From: Lepisosteus oculatus
Lineage: Eukaryota; Chordata; Actinopteri; Semionotiformes; Lepisosteidae
Reading direction: 5' to 3'
NCBI RefSeq assembly: GCF_040954835.1
Contig: NC_090714.1
Span: forward strand, 1,166,501 to 1,230,500
Length of the DNA: 64,000 nt
In this document: positions 1-12,400 of the stretch, in pieces
Layout: each line of letters begins with the position of its first letter
Numbering within the stretch: position 1 is the stretch's first letter
Translations under genes and position numbers: made by a program
Notes under the pieces: generated by a model
Database searches by the model: none
Seen by the model: only the letters and a program-made list of their open reading frames with translations
What the model was told of the DNA's origin: nothing

Positions 1-1289
1 TTTCTGCATTTGAACAAATCAGATGAATTAACCACGTAACATACAAAGACAGATAATTAATGACGTGAGTAATGCAAAGATGAAGCCCTGGGTGTTTGTC
101 AAGAGCCTGAGGAATTCGGTGCTACAAGTACACAAACATCTCTTGAAGCACCATGTCATTATAAAGAGAAATATATCTTATGGATCAGTATTTCCTCACC
201 ATGCAGACTGTTCAAAAAATGGTAAAAAAAGTATTTGTATTACGTAAGTAACACAAACAAGTATTAACAGAGTCAAACGGATCACAGGAAGATAAGTAGT
301 TCTACCATCTACCCACAAAGAATGTTAACAGCATGAAACACTTCAGACTACAGACTAAAAGACCCATTTGAAAAGGAGACAACAGACCGCATTGAAATAA
401 AAACCAGTAGTTGAAAATGCAATGTAATTAAATATGAACTTAAAGGTATTTGAGATGGTAATGAGTCAAGAGATGTAATTAGACATTTGTGGTACCTCTT
501 ATAGAATTGTATATGAAAATGTGATCCTGCCTTCTTATCTTCCTAACTCACTGGAATACCTAAATGCTGCTCGGATTTTGTGTTTCATCTCAAAGACTCC
601 TCTACTCTCTGTGAATCAGGGAGAATTTCTTTTTTGCTACAAAAGGACCTCCACTTCATTAATCTCACCAGAGCTCCAGATAAGACAACAAGGTGCATCA
701 AAGCCGACTACCCAGAAGGCACTCGAATAGCACTGCCATCTTTCAGTGACTATTACACAAACACAATAGGAGCCACTGGTAGCAAAGCCCTGGTATGCTT
801 CTCTTCATTAAGAAACCCTACTCAGTTGGAGTATTGAATTGATCTGAATGGTAGGAAATCTGACGAATAAAATACGCCACCATTTTAGAATTCCTAAAAT
901 AGGAATTAGTCCTAAAAATAGGAGTGTAACTCAGTCTCCACAAACAGAAAATACAATGAGCGAAAAAAATAAATTAGTCTAAACGAAACGTATACTGTAC
1001 ATCTTACAACTACAGCCAGTGTGCTAGCAGATATAATTATTCAGTTACAGTCAAACTGATTTTCTTGTTGAATATATAATTTTAACCAAAACAACCAATT
1101 ATTTAAATATTCACAACATTTTGGCCAGGAATGATAACCAAAATGAGACAACACATTTTAACCAATGATGGCTTAAACAGTATTCTATACATTTTTAAAA
1201 TAATGCATTGCATAACTTAACAAGTCTTTATAATAAATAAGTATTTCTTAGGAGAAGGAGGTGAATGCTGCCTTCTGGTTTGGAACATC

Positions 1290-1600
1290 TCATTCTTATC
1301 GTCTGAAGGAAAAGGCCTCAGAGGAGAGTTGCCATTGAATGAAGGAGTGATGGGGCTCTTACTGACGGCACCGGAAGCACACAGGTCACTGGGAAGTCAT
1401 GGCGTTGACCGCCGTTTGGCAAATCAACAGATACTCCGGCCAACTCAAGCCCATTGACTGGCGCAGAGACAATTGCTCAAAGGTGAACACCTCATGGGGA
1501 ATTCTGGCCAGTGGCGGATAGTATCATAGCCCAGGCACCAGTGGTGTCTGAACTAGAGCGCTCAACTTGTGCTCTATAACTGAGCTACGCGGGGGCCCAT
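1290..1600 (-). repeat. tRNA-headed SINE relic
   Basis: On the minus strand, from about 1598, the sequence reads GGGCCCCCGCGTAGCTCAGT followed by TATAGAGC, a tRNA acceptor start and D-arm with an A-box-like TAGCTCAGT. No intact T-arm or anticodon arm follows, so it is not a functional tRNA gene. It continues into a GC-richer body unlike the flanks. The SINE family was not identified. Confidence 0.4.
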
Positions 1601-4600
1601 CTATCATCTACTGAAACCGCAGAACTGTAGGCATCTGCACATCCCAGACAACTCTGATTCTCCATCCAGTATCAGATTCTCATGGAGCCCCAAGGTTGTT
1701 TTAAAAAGGCCGTCACATATTGATCACATGCAAGAGGACCACGAGCACAGGATGGATATTGAATACTAAATAACACAACAAAGCTCCAGACTACATACGA
1801 GTAGAAAAAAATTGAATAGTCTTCCTTTCCTTCTTCAGGTAATTCTTCCTCTATAAAGAGCTTCTTATTTAAACTAATGGCCTAGTAAGGTGGCTTTTAT
1901 ACTGAGCACCTAAATTAATTGAACAAGCTTTAGGTTTAGCCTAGATCCACTGTTCATTTCTCCAATAGAAAGCTGTAGCTTGTTGCTATTGTTTGATCAT
2001 ATGCTTAATATTACTGAAAGCCGGAGGTGCTGCATGTTAAGAGATCTCAAAACCATACCCACACGTAGAACTCTTACTTACACACAGCTATAAATTCACT
2101 CAAAACACAAAGCATTTTTCTATAGAGTTTCAGACTTTCAAAAACCCTTTTTAGGATTCTAGCAAATGTCACAGAAATGCCAAAGCCTACACTCTTGCAC
2201 AGATACAAGTTTTGAAAGATAATTAAAGATGATGTTAGAGCATTAAAATCCATCTGAAACTGATGAGGTTAATATTCTTATTTCCGCTGCAAGGTGCACT
2301 AAAAGTGGATGTCAGGTAACAACAGTTTCTAAAACATACACTGCAATGTGACACTTTGCATTATCAGGTATCATAGGGCCTTAGGCCTGTTGTAAACATG
2401 AATAACCACATAATTGTTTAGCATCAAATAATTAAATTACTTGTAGCTAGTCTCTGTAATATTAGCTACATAACACTTCAGTTTTTTTTCTGTTTGAGAA
2501 TAATAAACAGGGATTGGGCCAATTATAATTTTAAATAAGAATTTTATTTATGAGCACTTTTCAAGAAAAACAACTTTTTTTTTTTGTCTGGCTATGATTG
2601 TATAAGTGAATACAATACAGGGCTGGCTGTAACCAGTTTAACCACTTACAGCAAACTGAGATTCATGCTTGATTTCAGAGATCCCCGTTAACTAATTTGT
2701 GACTACCTTGCAGAAGTTTGTCAATTCATGAATAGTGCAGGTGACCCTATAGCGGTCCACTTCCTGCTTTACCATTTGTTTATAAATGTTTTATTTCTAA
2801 CAATAAAATGCTGTGACAAAATCTGTGAGTTAGGGGGTCCCAGTTGTAGCTTGAACAATGATTCACAGATGGGATGACAGAATGAATTTGATGGGTGTGT
2901 CAAATATCCTTTTGGCAGAAGTCTCTAGGACCATATTTCAACCACTACAGATCGACTGTGTACAAAGTCACATACAAAGCCAGTTGTCTTTACTTTAGAG
3001 GAAAAAACAACCCATTCCATCTGTTAGTTTGCTGTCATTCTTTTTGCCTCTCTGCCATTTTATACTTACAATGTCCTGATAACTGCTGAATACTTCCACA
3101 TTACAAGTTTTGACATTTGTGCTATAAGATGTGTTTGAAGGATTTCACAATAACTCTTCCGTCATTCAGTCTTCCAAAACTGCAGAGACATGGCACGGCA
3201 ATTCAGTTCCCTGTCCTAATGTCTGGTGCTCCTCTAAACTGGGTTAAAGATTGTGTTAAATCCCAGGGTGGGGTGTACATCGGGACATATTCTGCATTGA
3301 AAAAAAATATTGAATTGTTCCCCTTTTAATGGGCTTGCACCACTTTGGGGCAAATATTGTTAACTATTGCCATTAAAATAAAAAAATAAAAGCCCATTTT
3401 TTGTCTCCATAACCCTATGGTCTTTCATCATTTTCCATCATCAGACATCCACATAATTACATCAATAGTGCATGTTTATTGTTGAAAAATGAGCACAAAT
3501 GCTGGGCATGTATTAAAAAGGCATGCTGTTCTGCATGTTTAATGGATTGTTATGGATATCATCTTATATGGGTTTTGTGCCAATGCAAATCAGAGGTAAC
3601 ATAACTAATCCACTGAGCCAGTCCTGGGTGTGGGTAGAATAAGACATTAGCATTTGTTAGAATTGTATTATGTGGCGGGAACTCGGTAATTTGTGTTGTG
3701 GGGGCTTTTTACTGATCCATAAAGCCAGCAAAGGGATAAGGGCTGGAGTTTTCAAGGCCAGCACATATGGTACACAAATCTACTTTAGTACCCTAGTAAA
3801 TTAAAGAAGTCGTGATCATGTCGAGTCGAAACGCGCATGGATTGCTGGCACTCTGTTAATAACTTAGCTGGATTAGGGCTGTTAAAAAAAGTAAAAATTT
3901 CAAAAATTAGACGAACGCTGCACTTGCCACCTCTCTCAAGTCAGGCGTTTAGTAACATCCCGATTCACAACAAGTGATGACTTTCTATGCATGAGAACGC
4001 ATTGAGGAAAACACCATTTCTATTTTTCACTGTCAATTTTTTTGTTTCGACTTTTGAAGGTTGAGAGACTCAGATTCCTCCCCCCTCTTCCATTGTGCAG
4101 AACAAAAAGGTAAAAAAAGTCATGGTTAGTGCTAGAAGAATTATTGTACAACATCATCAACGCAAGAGAACAGCACATTTTACATTAAAATAACTAATTT
4201 GCACAAATAGCTCAGGGATTAAGCCTTATGAAATTAAATTCACTGGTTTCACAACAACAAAATAAATTGAGCACATACAACTTAAAATGGTCTTAAACAG
4301 CAACACAGTTTCAGTAAGGTTTCACTTCAGTAAGTGACATCCACAGTCTCAGAAACACTGAACACACAACTGCTGCTTGAAATGTAGTCCATAATTAAAG
4401 CAACAAAGGTTTTCTTCTCCCTTGTCTTTGTCCCAGAACCAATCTGCACAGGATATGCCTGTCTCTTTTTTGTACAAATATTATGATGATCCTGATGATG
4501 AAAGTGCTGGCTCTTCTGCCTGGATGGCCAATAATTAAAAGCAGGCCTCTTGTTTACTCGACAGTGCTAATGATCCTGATGAAATTACCTCTGGGATCAT

Positions 4601-5289
4601 AATTATAGTAACTCGCTGCAGAGACTTGGAGAATCACACTCTGAGTGTGAAGCTCACAGTATAGAAGATGACAGAGCCACACTCACACACTGGATTTAAA
4701 AAACACCCCCATTACCAACCAAGTTAGATTCTCTTTTTCATTGTTTTATTTGAAGGATTATTTCAAATTACCTCAGATTAATTAAGGAACCCTTTCAGTC
4801 ACTTCAGATATCACATACCAAAGCATTATTAGGATAATTTTTACATTCACAGTTTGTTCCTTAAAAACAATCACAGAAAGTTTAATATTAGTTCAAAGAA
4901 ACTCATTATCTCACTTTATTATGATATTCATAGCTCGGTTGGAAACATCCCTGAAACACTCAGCAATTGTTCATTTTACTAAGCAATCGTGAGCAGTTCT
5001 CTTTGACACTTGACCTCCTATCATTACCTCCAAACACTGAGGCTCAATATCACTTATTAAAGATGTTGACAAGACCAGACTGTATTATTATTCAGACAAC
5101 ACCAATATTCTCTGTACTCTGACTAGGCCTCTGTTCTCTATTATACCAACACAGCTTTGAAAAAAAGATGTTTTAGCTCATTTTGATCTTATCAAAAGTC
5201 AAGCCTGGCAAAGAATGATTAAAAAATAATTCCATCCTTACCCGTCTCCTCTTAAAAACACATTGGCCCCTTTTCCCACTGGTGATTTG

Positions 5290-6060
5290 TTTTTGCAGGA
5301 GTAGTAGCACATGGGCAAAAGAGCTGGCCACATTGGTTTTAATTTCAAACATCAGGCATTCACAGGAAGAATTGTTTTACTTATGAATATTAATGCCCTT
5401 CTTAGTCGTGCCTGTTGTAAATGCCTGTTTGTCGCCAGGAGCTTCACAAATCAGGTCCTACTCCTGTTAAAACCATGTATTAGACACCCCCTGACATTAA
5501 ACCCTTGCCTTTGATTCCTAATTGCAGCAGCGCAAGCATTTGCACAAGATGGAATGCAAAGCTTTAATTAACTCTTATATCACACATATTCAACCCTGAT
5601 TGTCATTCTGTTTGCTACATTTCATACTAGCCTCCACCAGTGCCCCCTCCCCTCCCCCAGACTCACGACCACATCACTACAGCTCCCGAAAAAATGACAG
5701 CCTATCAGGAGCACATTCGCACTTTTTAGGACGGATAGTTAATTCCTGTAACATACTTTTTTGTTTCTTTTGCTTATTTCCAACCCCCCCACCAGAGTCC
5801 TTAAATAAAGGGTCTTAAATTCAGCTCATGAATAAAAAGAGACAGAATAATGTCCAAGTACGATACTGATTTCCCCAGTCTGGTCATCAGCTTCTTTGTG
5901 ACACAACCACAATAAACTGCTAATATTATCTATATCGACAGAGGGAAATATTTCTTTTAAAGGCTGCCTGTGGCTTTCATGTTAGCCAGCAGACATGATC
6001 TGTCAACTGTCAATAGTGCCTTCATACAAATTCAGGACCTGATTTTACTATCTAGGATTT
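5290..6060. promoter_or_regulatory. candidate conserved non-coding block
   Basis: Compact stretches of mixed-composition sequence with homeodomain and cofactor words: CTTTAATTAACTC near 5560, TGTCAACTGTCAATAG (Meis/Pbx-like) near 6000, ATTTGCACAAGATGG near 5538. It lacks repeat signatures and ORFs. Composition alone suggests regulatory constraint; no alignment was possible. Confidence 0.2.
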
Positions 6061-8964
6061 GAAGAGTACACCATTGATATTACAGTGAATGTGATGCAAT
6101 GCAGCTCTATTCTCCAAAATGTTTATTTTATGCCCAATATGTTTTTTTTCTTTTTTCAAAGAAGGAAAAAAATGTCTTTACTGCTGAGTTTGAGCCAAAA
6201 AAGTTCCAAAAGAAAATGAGTCTTCATACAAATTAAAACCATGATCCTACACGGCGAGGCCTGGACAGGTCTGACTAAAGCCATTGTTCTAGTCAATGTG
6301 TTTTCCAGAGCTTGATTACATGTGATTTGGAAGACTCAATGTATTCTTCTCATATTGGTCCCAGTACCCAAACATACGCGCCATCTGCTGGTGAGCAGAA
6401 ATACGCAGAAGCCGATCTATACAACCTTCTTTCATAAAAGAAATTCTCATTGACCCAAGAGCAACACAAAAATCTTTCCAAGACTTGCTTTTATCTGATT
6501 TTAATCAGGGGAGGCAAAGGTGTCTTATATACAGCAAGTCCTTCAAATTATTAAACGTTTAAATCTCCTATGCTGCCTCTGAATGGCAGCGGTAGGAAAA
6601 TGTAATTTTAGCGAAATTAAATCACTGCGCGTCAAAGCGCCGAGAGTGCCTAAGCATTCGGTTTTTATTTTAAAGTTTGAAACACACAGAACATTTCAAA
6701 AAGGGCAAACACTAAGGTCAGACAATGTGTCTTGGGCATTTTCTAACCAGGGAGTGTATTTAAGATCATGGACCACATTTCTCTAAGAATTCAGAAAGTT
6801 TCCTTTAAGCCTCTCAGCAGAAAATAAATATTCAACACAACTAGATGAAAACTTAAGAAACCAAACAAAACTGTTTTGATTGTAGATCACCACTATGTTA
6901 CATCTGCAGTTAAGGAGCGCATTAGTATACCAAGAACTGATTTTCTTCTAAATGCAATTTAAAAAGTAGCTGGGAACATTGTGAGACAGGTGTTACCAAC
7001 ACAAAGCTAAACATTAAAACCCATTCATGACAGACTTTACTAATTAAAAAAATAATTTAGCAAATTAGATCTGTTAAAAATATTCTTATAAGAACGCTGT
7101 TTAAAACTTAAAATGTGGAAGACGATTATTTAAAAAAAGAAATTTCACCTAGAGAGTTCACTGCTAAAAAGATGGCTCTTCACATTTCAACAGAAATAAC
7201 TTGTCTGGAGAATCATCCATAACATCTGATGCCATTTCCAACCAATCTGCATATCCATCCCATCAGTTACAAACACAAATCTTAAAGGTTTGACAGCAAA
7301 TAAAAGTTAGATTCATAAAAAAGATAAAACATGAAAAAGTACACAAAACAAATGCATCTACAACTAAAAATGTATATTTGCATTCCTTTTCAAATGTAGT
7401 AATGCTAAAGAGCTCTGAAAACGGATTACAAAAGATATGCATTTTTTTATTTTAAACAAGTACAAGAAATATAACAATATACAGCTCCACACCACATAGA
7501 AATCTTTAAGCTGACGAGAGTCTACTGACAGGTGTCAAATACAGATTTCAGACCAGTGACAGCTTTGCTCATTTCTTAAACAAATGTGAGATCTTAGCAC
7601 CAAAGAATATAAAACAAATTGTTCAAATGGTGCAGGTGAAAACGATATCACACTTTCCACAATTTAAAAATGTATGGAGTTTTTTTTTTAATCTGTTTAG
7701 GGGCAGTATAATACAGTGATTTGCAGTTTGTAGTCACACATACACAAAAAACTAACAAAACAATTTCAAGAACAGAAATGAGGCCAGAGAGTCCTGCCAT
7801 TACAACCCCTGCCACAATTAAATCTATACTGCCACCTTCTGATTAAAAGATGCTAGGAATATTTGTATCCAATATTTCCATGTTAAAACAATCGCACAAT
7901 TATAGCAGTTCTGCCTTATTTGTAAATAGAACAACAAAGAAACCATTTTCCCAAAGCTGGAAGGTATTGTCTCTTCTGAAAAATATAAAGAAATGTATTT
8001 TCACAATATACTTGATACTTCATATTATCTTACACAATGCTTAAGAGATCAATTGCTTATGACAGTAGTAAGTACTTATGATCCGATTTGAGTCAAATAT
8101 ACTTGTAGAATAGTAATGCATTTTCAACATATTCAGTAACCTGGTTTTCTATGCCAATTTTAAAAATGTTTTTTTCTTCCATTTACTCATCCTATTGACA
8201 ACTATTAACTTCAAACCTTTGTGTTTATTCCTGTAGGTTATAAACAAAGCAAGGCCAGTTGATTTAAAATAAGTAGGTCTGTTTAATAAAGTGCAACTCC
8301 ACAAAGTTCAATTTAACATTCTCAACTAGTATTAAACCAGTTTAATACTCTTCTTCATTTCATAAACACACTTACGTGCATCAAAAACTGTATTTGATTC
8401 ACTCGCGAGGTTCCATTTTGACAGAACAATTATTCAAAGCGTTACCAAAGCGATTCGATGCACAATCTAAAAATAAAAATGTTTGTTGTAATGGAGAGGA
8501 AGAGAGGCAACAAATTTCATACTACACATACCCATCCTGAGAAACATCTAAACTATAACCAAAAAAATGAGATTTTTATATCACCAGACATGGGGCAGAA
8601 ACTAAGTGAGCATGTAAAGTAATTGGCTGCCCTTTACAGATTATTACAGACTACTGAATGTAATTACTTTGTGGTAATCTCAGTGGTATAAGTCAGTTTT
8701 ATTGGGTAAACTCCAAAATATATATTACTGTTTCATTGTCTTTACAGTATAATAAAATACTTTGAGTATATTACAGTTAAAATTCAATTTTTAAGAAAAG
8801 TAGCAATACCTTTCATATTGTTGCACAGTACTTGTTTTCACAGTGCTGTAAAATAAAACGGTACTGTCAAGTTAAAAACATCATGCACATGTAAATCATC
8901 ACACTGCATGATACTTTTAGGATGCTCACAAATTCCTGAAAGCGTTAGATACTGTACAGCAGCC

Positions 8965-8970
8965 TTTATT
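8965..8970 (-). terminator. candidate polyadenylation signal of micall2
   Basis: AATAAA on the minus strand (TTTATT on plus), about 340 bases past the stop codon. It is the nearest clear canonical hexamer, but others lie further on, so the true 3' end is not settled. Confidence 0.3.
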
Positions 8971-9307
8971 TAAGGTTAAGACAATGAAAGTGTATTTAAT
9001 CTTAATTCTCAGATGTTGACACACCAAGAAGGAACATGGTGTGAAGGACTTGGTGTTTAGAAATCACTGAGATACTCACAGGGTAGCAGGCACTATGTGT
9101 GTACTTCAGGAGTATGCATCTTCAATGTCACCTGTGCAAGCTCCTCATTCCTGATCTAAATATACACTTTAAATGTTACACTATTCTTATATGAATTTTG
9201 GTTTGACTCCACCAGGTGTGGATGCTTACACTAATCACACTGGAATGAAAAAATGTGTGACGGTCGCAGAAGAACAATTCGGATGGCAAAAGTGGCTCCC
9301 TGGATAC

Positions 9308-9402
9308 TTATTCCTCCATGATTTCTTTCGGTTTATCCTTCTTTTTAAATAGTTTTGCAAAGGGAGACATTTTCTTCTTTTCTCCTTTGTCTTTCTTTAG
9401 GT
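9308..9402 (-). CDS. micall2: micall2 last coding exon (basic C-terminal tail)
   Basis: Residues 754-784, a Lys-rich tail containing [10 protein letters not shown], ending in MEE and TAA at 9310-9308. It joins exon 15 in phase after an aaacag acceptor. A basic tail after bMERB may contact membrane phospholipid; that is inference. Confidence 0.88.
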
Positions 9403-12400
9403 CTGTTTAAAGGGGAGTAAAAAAAAAAAAGCACATGACCAGATGCACAGCACTGCATGCAATTAGAAAACTCTTCAAAGCATAAGACAATAAAATAGCT
9501 CTCACAAACATCACTGCAGTAACTAAGAAATAGCAGGCAAGGTCAGTCATACATCTACAACCACTATTTTTGCATAACAACTGAAGTATTTCAAATTTAG
9601 GAACAGGCATGACAAAAAAAATGCCCTAAACTCTAAAACTGGGACCAGGAAAACTTGAAATCGGCCAGAGTGGAAAGCACACATAGTAAATACGTATGGG
9701 AACACTTTTTTGCTCGTAATGAATAAGTGAAGCTACTTGGCTCTTCAAAACAATGGCAGCAACACAGGACTCGAAATCGCAAAAGCAATCTCCACACTGG
9801 GAGGCCTGGGAGAATCCACAATGACTCATGTTATATCAGTGACATCAATCCATTTTCACTTTACTTATCTTGGTAAGGGTCACCATACACTGGTAGCAGC
9901 ACAGAATGAAAAAGACTCAAAAGTAACAAGGTAATGCTAATACAAATATTTACTTTAACATTTTACGTTGTGTCCCAGCGTGTTCATATAATCCAATACC
10001 ATTCTATACTTATCCACATGCTGAAGCCATTTCCTATAGTTTTACATCTGTAGTAACGATACTTACTCCATTTGCCTCTAGGGAAGCCCTCGGAATAGAT
10101 ACAAAATTACATCAGTTTCACACAACGGAATAAATGTGGAAGGTCAAGGACTTACCAGTATGGATCTCAGTCTATTAAGTGAAATCAAGTAATTGATTGC
10201 AGTTCCACAGATCAGTATTTAATTTTGCAGGCGTGCCATCGTGTTTTTTTGTGATTAACATGTTTATTGAACCCTAAAACAGCGAACTGCTCAACAAAAC
10301 AATGCTCTTTAAATAATAAAAGTAATGGAGTCTTAAGTAACACATCTTATAAAGATGCTTGACCTTTCAAATTGAGCAAACTGAAGAGTGAATGGAATGG
10401 ATAAGCCCACATGCCACCTTGTAACTTGTGGTTCAAGTCTCGTTTTCATAGCTGTGTGCTTTTCTGCAAGCCTGGCTACTGGACGTCAAGTGCTTGCAAG
10501 AGGAATTGGACTTCAGCTTTAGAAGAGTTTGAGGGTTTCTTCATTGTTTTTAGCTTGTAACATCAGACACTACTGAACTGTCTTAAGTGTGTGACACAGC
10601 AAGAAGCACACAGACAAGCAAACAAGGACAGTATCTGAACCCTTGGCCGATGAATCATGCAAAGGTCAGATATTCATCAAGCAATAAAATGTGAACAATT
10701 AACTTAGAAAAATTAGACTGCTTTTTAATGGCATATCTTTAGAACACCTAAAAGATAGGAAATCATTTGAAAGCGTGATTACAAATCTAACAACTTTTCT
10801 TACAATTTTACCATTTTAATTTCTGATTAAATATACAGTAAATCATGCATTTATGTTTTTAAAATTCATTTATTTTCTTTAAGAATGGAAACATTTAAAT
10901 CTATGGCCTTATCTCTAGATTTTATTTCCCACACTATAAGATCAGGCATGACTGTGAAAAATAATTACCATTCCCATGGATGTGTTTACTTTGCACAGAC
11001 TCCAAAGAAACCTTTCAACTTTCCTTTGATATTTTAAAAATCTTATACTGGAAATTCCTTTTTTAATTATTGGATTGTTTTGAAATCTTATAGTAAGACT
11101 TCCAATAAAAATAAGTTTGCTAGTAACTCTTACACAGTACGAATCTTGAATTATTTTCTTCATTGCAAAGACAGCTTTGCATATTACATAAGTTCGCACA
11201 CAAAGGTAATACTCACCAAATTTCTGCATCATTTCATTCAGCTGCTGGTCTTCTTCCCTTTCCCTGAAATGAATAAAACAAACGAATAACTGAAGCATAA
11301 ATAAAGAAGAAATAAATAAAAAATGCATATGAAACCTTTGTTGTTTTTTACACTTTTACAGAAAAAATAATCTTTGATGTACATTCTTGCTGTGTTTGAA
11401 AATTAGGACAAATATATCATGTTTATCAGTGGTGTAATATATTGGTCTAAAAAAAGTGGTCTAAATACACATTGTGTGTGAGGTAAATACACATTGTACT
11501 CAAACGGACAATAACTGACCTTAAAATAGAATGGAACAAAAGGTCCACAAATAGACAGAAAGGAAATAACGCACATCCTGAGACTATTTTAATGTCAGCT
11601 TTCATAAAAATGGTTTGGCCTGATGAATCCACTTCCTATTTTTTTCATGGTGGTACGCAGAACGATAAGCAGAATGGAAATGATGCCTGAAAGAACGCGT
11701 GACGCTCCCATAAGAATGGCTGACCTCAGCCTGTCTTCGTCAAGCCCATCTATAATGGCATTTCTGTCATTGACAATTTCCACCAGCTTGTTCATCAGCT
11801 CCTCTTCCCGTTTCTTGTCCGCGGGAGTCTTCCGATGTTCTGGTGAGAGAAGGGAAAAGGCGCCTTGCTGAGGGGCAAGTGGTAAAGGACGGTGCACAAA
11901 CTGCTGCTTTCTTTGCAAACAATAACTCATCACGGAGCAGTCAGTTCAGAAGCGGGTGTATCATCCTTCATTGCCAAGCGAAGTTCCGATTTCAAACGGT
12001 TTGCTTTCTACCCACCTGGCTTCTCCAGTAGTCTCCTGAGCTCCTCTTCCACCCCCGGCTGCTGTTCTTCTAAATCCTGAGTCTTTGCTCTAAAAATGAC
12101 AAGAAACAGGTCAGTCAAAATATGCTTTCAACAAAGGCTTGAAACGTAACCTGTAATCAGAGCTGTCAAATTTGAGTTTTGAAGGCATGATGTGTGAGCA
12201 CATGAGAATAATTATAACTTAGTTCCTCTAAGTAACGCGTTGTAGGGATATATTGTTTTTAAGATTAGCAAACCGAGAAATAAACATAATAAAGTAGACG
12301 TATATTTTTATCTTTAGGATAATGTTTCAAAGGAATGAAACCAAAAATGAAAACAGTGAACAAGAAACGTCCCTTACATGTAAACCAGCTCTGACTCTCT

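Larger units (their letters stand above)
1..9307. other. non-coding region downstream of micall2
   Basis: No exon of INTS1 (the next gene in mammals) or any other recognisable protein could be found on either strand; open frames are short and unlike known families. The first 300 bases or so past 9308 are micall2 3' UTR. A GC-richer tRNA-like repeat lies at about 1290-1600, and less degenerate-looking blocks lie near 5290-6060. The rest is plain AT-rich sequence. Confidence 0.6.

Noticed and set aside
1528..1600. Functional tRNA gene
   Set aside because: Only the acceptor start and D-arm are convincing; the T-arm and a closing acceptor strand are missing.
6378..6393. CTCF site in GCGCCATCTGCTGGTG
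   Set aside because: Weaker match than the one at 21423 and a phrase often found at the ends of dispersed repeats.
1..9307. INTS1 exons expected downstream of micall2
   Set aside because: Searched both strands by eye for conserved integrator-type frames and found none; the gene, if present, lies outside the window.
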